DNA of 64,000 nucleotides from Mya arenaria (taxonomy: Eukaryota; Mollusca; Bivalvia; Myida; Myidae), in the NCBI RefSeq assembly GCF_026914265.1, contig NC_069130.1:12265700-12329699 (forward strand), in the 5' to 3' direction. Positions 60,874-64,000 of this stretch are shown here, one piece after another. Numbering within the stretch: the first letter of the stretch is position 1; each line of letters begins with the position of its first letter. The notes beneath the pieces are model-generated. The model saw nothing but the letters and a program-made list of their open reading frames with translations. It ran no database searches and was not told where the DNA came from. The translations under genes and the position numbers were made by a program.

Positions 60874-63176
60874 ATGCAATGGCTTGATCTGGGCGATTTC
60901 GGCCAATTCTGGCGAATGGATTGTCATGGTGACGAACTTGGTTTGAGGGTGAGGTAAGGTAGGGTTTTTTAATGACAAATGTTTGACCTTCTATAATATA
61001 GAGTGGTGTATTTTTGTGACGAATGAACAACAAGTGAAACTAGTAAATATATATACTTATAACTATATAGATCTTGAAATAAAATTTATATTTGAACTAT
61101 TGTTTTCAGTTATATTTACCTTAACATTTTGCAAACATCTCTTGCATAACCGTGCCGTAGTGAATAGTTCGTTTAATTATAATACTCATCTCAAGCTAGT
61201 TAATAATAAGTTAATATGTGTTTCTTTGCCAAAACCAAATGTGAGCAATATTGGCCTCATCATGGTCAAAGTAAACTGTATGGCGATATGGAAGTTGTGT
61301 GCAAGACTAGAAAACTGTACGCAGATTTCATTTAGAGACAATTAACGTTTTTCAAGGTAAAGTTTAATTTACTTGGACACTACCAGTAGTTTGAGTATAA
61401 ACGAAAACAATAAGGTTAATTGAATTTGTATAAGTATGCTTAAATCTAATTCTGATAAATATTAACCATAGCCGAAAAGTGAAACAAATGACAACACAAC
61501 CTGTGACGTATACGGTAGTGCATCGGCGGATTCGCACGACTTACCCATTTCACGACACTCCAACCTTCAGCTATCAATCAGTTATCAGTACTGAGTACTC
61601 CAAGTTTTCCAGTATTACCCTCAAAGGCCAAACGACAGGAAAGGGACGTACACCATTTTAGCGTGCTTGGAAGGAGTCGGTCTAGGTTTTAACATGTAGC
61701 CTCACGCATGCAGCGGCAATTGTACAATTTTTATATTTGAGAAACCTGGACAGAGATAGCTCAATTGAAATAGATTTGATAAATAGTTACTAAAGTTAAG
61801 ATGTCATCTCTTATTGAAGTTTCTTCCTTATAATATGAAGAAAAAACTGTTTTGAATAAGTGTGATTTCAGGAAGGGAGGCTAAAACATCTAATTATTTA
61901 AACTGACTCAATATTCCCCCACTTGAAAATAACAACAGTTATTTAATTAAGTATGTGCACTTAAGTTGTTGAGGACTAAGACAAGAGCTATAATGACTTC
62001 CTTAAATGTAAAGATTTTCATACAAATGTTTAATATTCCAGCCACAAAACAACGTATTAACTAACAGATTGTTTTGTAACATTAGCTTTTACATGTTTTT
62101 CTTAGCTCAGATGTAAAAAACAACAACATCAGTTTAATAGTAAAGCAAATAATGATTGTAATACGCATAGTATGGAATGCAACAAAAATATTCATTTACT
62201 TCCAAATTCATTTTCATCCTAAGTAAAATAAGTTGACATTGCGCTTTCGTAGCATTAACCTAAAAACAAAAACAAATGATAAGCATCGTAGATACAAACA
62301 TCACAATACACTATTTACTATGAACCCATTATATACTATATTTTTTTCATTTCCAAACAGGATAAACTCAATCCCGAAGAAAGAAATCACCTTCAGTTCA
62401 CAGCGTGGCCAGACAAGGACATTTTTGATAACGTCTCATCAATTATAAAGTTTAGACAGGGAGTGAACGCCTTGCCGAGTACTTTTGACGGACCAGTGGT
62501 AGAGCCTTGCAGGTAGGGTATCAAGATGTGGTTCAGATGACTAAAACGTTCATTCCCTTGCTTAAAGCAAATGTTGTTATTTTTAAACCATTGATAAAAT
62601 AATAAAGCATGGTCTTAATAAAAATCGAAACAAAATTATTAAAGCGATCCATATAGCAGTTATGGTTTTATGTTGCAGAGTGAATTATTTTTTATACAAG
62701 CTTGTTTTTGTTTTAGACAATTAAATAACAATTAGACACTCGCTTGGAAATGTGTATTTATATTCGATATATACTTGGATACACAAGATAAATGTTTCGA
62801 TGCTAGGTATCAAATACGCCGCAACGATTTGGCTATCAATACAATTCTCGATCGGGCCTTTTTGAACCGGTCCTTTCTGTTCACTGGGTCGTTTTTATCA
62901 GATGTAGTACTGTAATCAACCTGATCAACCAAAAAAGTCTGATAGAAATGAGATAACAAAATGCATGTTCTCTTCTGGACAGAAATAATTTACATATATT
63001 GAGCTTTGTATGTCTTCAGTGCTGACGTAGGGAGAACGGGAACCTACATAGCTCTGGACATTCTGACTATAGAGTGTGAGGCAGAAGAGTTATAGATAAT
63101 CCGAGATGTGTTCTCAACATGAGACAGAACAGACTCAGACCTTGGTGGGATGTTTGCTGATATATCTGTTGTATAA
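60874..63176 (+). pseudogene. Receptor-type protein tyrosine phosphatase domain, decayed (at least four exons)
   Basis: Exon i (about 60874-60953) encodes IVMVTNLV just before a GTAAGG donor. An extra T breaks the expected E-G-E continuation. Exon ii (about 61231-61356) encodes KTKCEQYWPHHGQSKLYGD and KLYADF, has an in-frame TAG at 61333-61335, and ends AAG before GTAAAG. Exon iii (62361-62512) encodes HLQFTAWPDKD, then FRQGVNALPSTFDGPVV. It carries the WPD loop (62406-62414) and the nucleophile Cys codon (62508-62510). Exon iv (from 63020) completes SADVGRTGTYIALDIL, with a TAG at 63093-63095. Homology resumes one frame over as CVLNMRQNR. Exons ii-iii join in phase 0 and iii-iv in phase 2, as in real phosphatase genes. 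The catalytic signature HCSAGVGRTG reads PCSADVGRTG, so the His and the first Gly are lost. Active phosphatases of this family dephosphorylate phosphotyrosine at the inner face of the membrane; this copy cannot be expected to. The exon ii acceptor also looks lost (CCAA where CCAG is expected). The N-terminal half of the domain is not seen. Confidence 0.9.
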
Positions 63177-63179
63177 AAA

Positions 63180-64000
63180 TAATTCATCAACAGGCGCAAT
63201 ATGACAGAGACCGTTAAGAATTGGTTTCACGGATAAAATTCAATAGTACTCTTTTTATCAGAAACAAGGTAAAAAGTGAGATTTGTCAAACCATTTAAAC
63301 TCAAAATAATGCATGCCTGGACAAAAATGAGTTGTAATACTTCTTTTTTTGTTTCTTGTTATTAATAAGTTAATTCTGTTTTTCCTTCATTCATTTCCAA
63401 TTTTATGCAATTTATATGTCTTAACATTTATACTAAAAATGCAATTATTGACAAAAACAACAGAGAATGGAATGGTCAACATGTTCAATGGAACAAACAT
63501 ATGACGTTTCACTCGGGCTAATATAACATACATGTTTTAGTCCATTGATGAATCTAAAAATCAGATTTCTTATATGTTTTCTTTATTACCGTATGTTGTA
63601 TTGCATTATATGATAGCATTGTATGTATTGAAATGTTTTAATAGTGTTCCATATTGAACGTATTCAAACATATATGTTGTATATATCAATACCGAATAAA
63701 TTGTTTTCAGCTCTTTGACTGGTTGGGTCTTGTTAATTTGTTTGTGACGTTAAAACACACTTCTTATGTAAGTTTCAAAGATAAGCTTTAAAGTTATACG
63801 TTCAGCGGTAATTAGAAAAATACGTGAGCATAAATAAAATTAAAATTTTATGATATACTAGTTCATATCATATTCATTTGATGTTACATTTCAATTTTTT
63901 ATAAAGAAAACTCGCATTTGTTGATATTTTGGAGATCAAAGATATCAACTTTCGAATTACCCGCCACAGTTCGTAGCCGTTCGTAGCCAGCTTCGGAATC
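63180..64000. other. No gene seen
   Basis: AT-rich DNA after the phosphatase fragment. The final phosphatase segments expected after MRQNR are not recognisable beyond about 63176. Confidence 0.45.

Noticed and set aside
61479-61661. 60-codon plus-strand frame considered as a further phosphatase exon
   Set aside because: It falls inside the intron between two exons whose phases already join directly, and its sequence does not match the domain.

Overview
The window is eukaryotic, AT-rich and dominated by repeats. The mix of short terminal-inverted-repeat elements, foldback DNA, long satellites, compound microsatellites and a decayed receptor-type tyrosine phosphatase domain is most like a bivalve mollusc. 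That assignment is inference: no gene in the window fixes the species. I see no intact conserved gene, no rRNA or tRNA, no CRISPR array, and no retroviral, LTR or capsid-bearing element.

Layout. 1-11,900 is a mosaic of small non-autonomous DNA elements in otherwise anonymous AT-rich DNA. It contains a hAT-like element, a family called E here, a family called T, a family called M, and a 1.9-kb foldback element nested in another inverted-repeat element. It also holds a 13-bp minisatellite and ATT/GTG microsatellites. 11,940-29,074 is one satellite built on a 31-bp monomer, in five arrays. One array is organised as a 61-bp dimer, one carries 186-bp hexamers, and one is inverted. The arrays are separated by three copies of a flank segment (F) that contains an E element. 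29,075-30,978 is single-copy DNA with a possible decayed two-exon fragment on the minus strand.

30,983-58,445 is a 27.5-kb locus made of only two modules, A (454 bp) and B (about 2.45 kb). The order is A-B-B-B-B-(A x14)-B-A-B-B-B-A, and the copies are nearly identical. Module A carries one exon-like segment and module B three more, all with good splice signals. They join in compatible phases into a predicted 104-residue protein that I do not recognise. This is the strongest candidate here for something undescribed: a possible small gene whose start exon and downstream exons have been amplified separately, with a variable C tract inside an exon that switches the frame between copies.

58,446-64,000 returns to single-copy DNA: a 0.7-kb compound trinucleotide microsatellite, then at least four exons of a protein tyrosine phosphatase domain (60,874-63,176). 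This domain keeps recognisable KCEQYWP, WPD and CS-x-x-VGRTG motifs, but it has in-frame stops and frameshifts and has lost the signature His, so it is a pseudogene.
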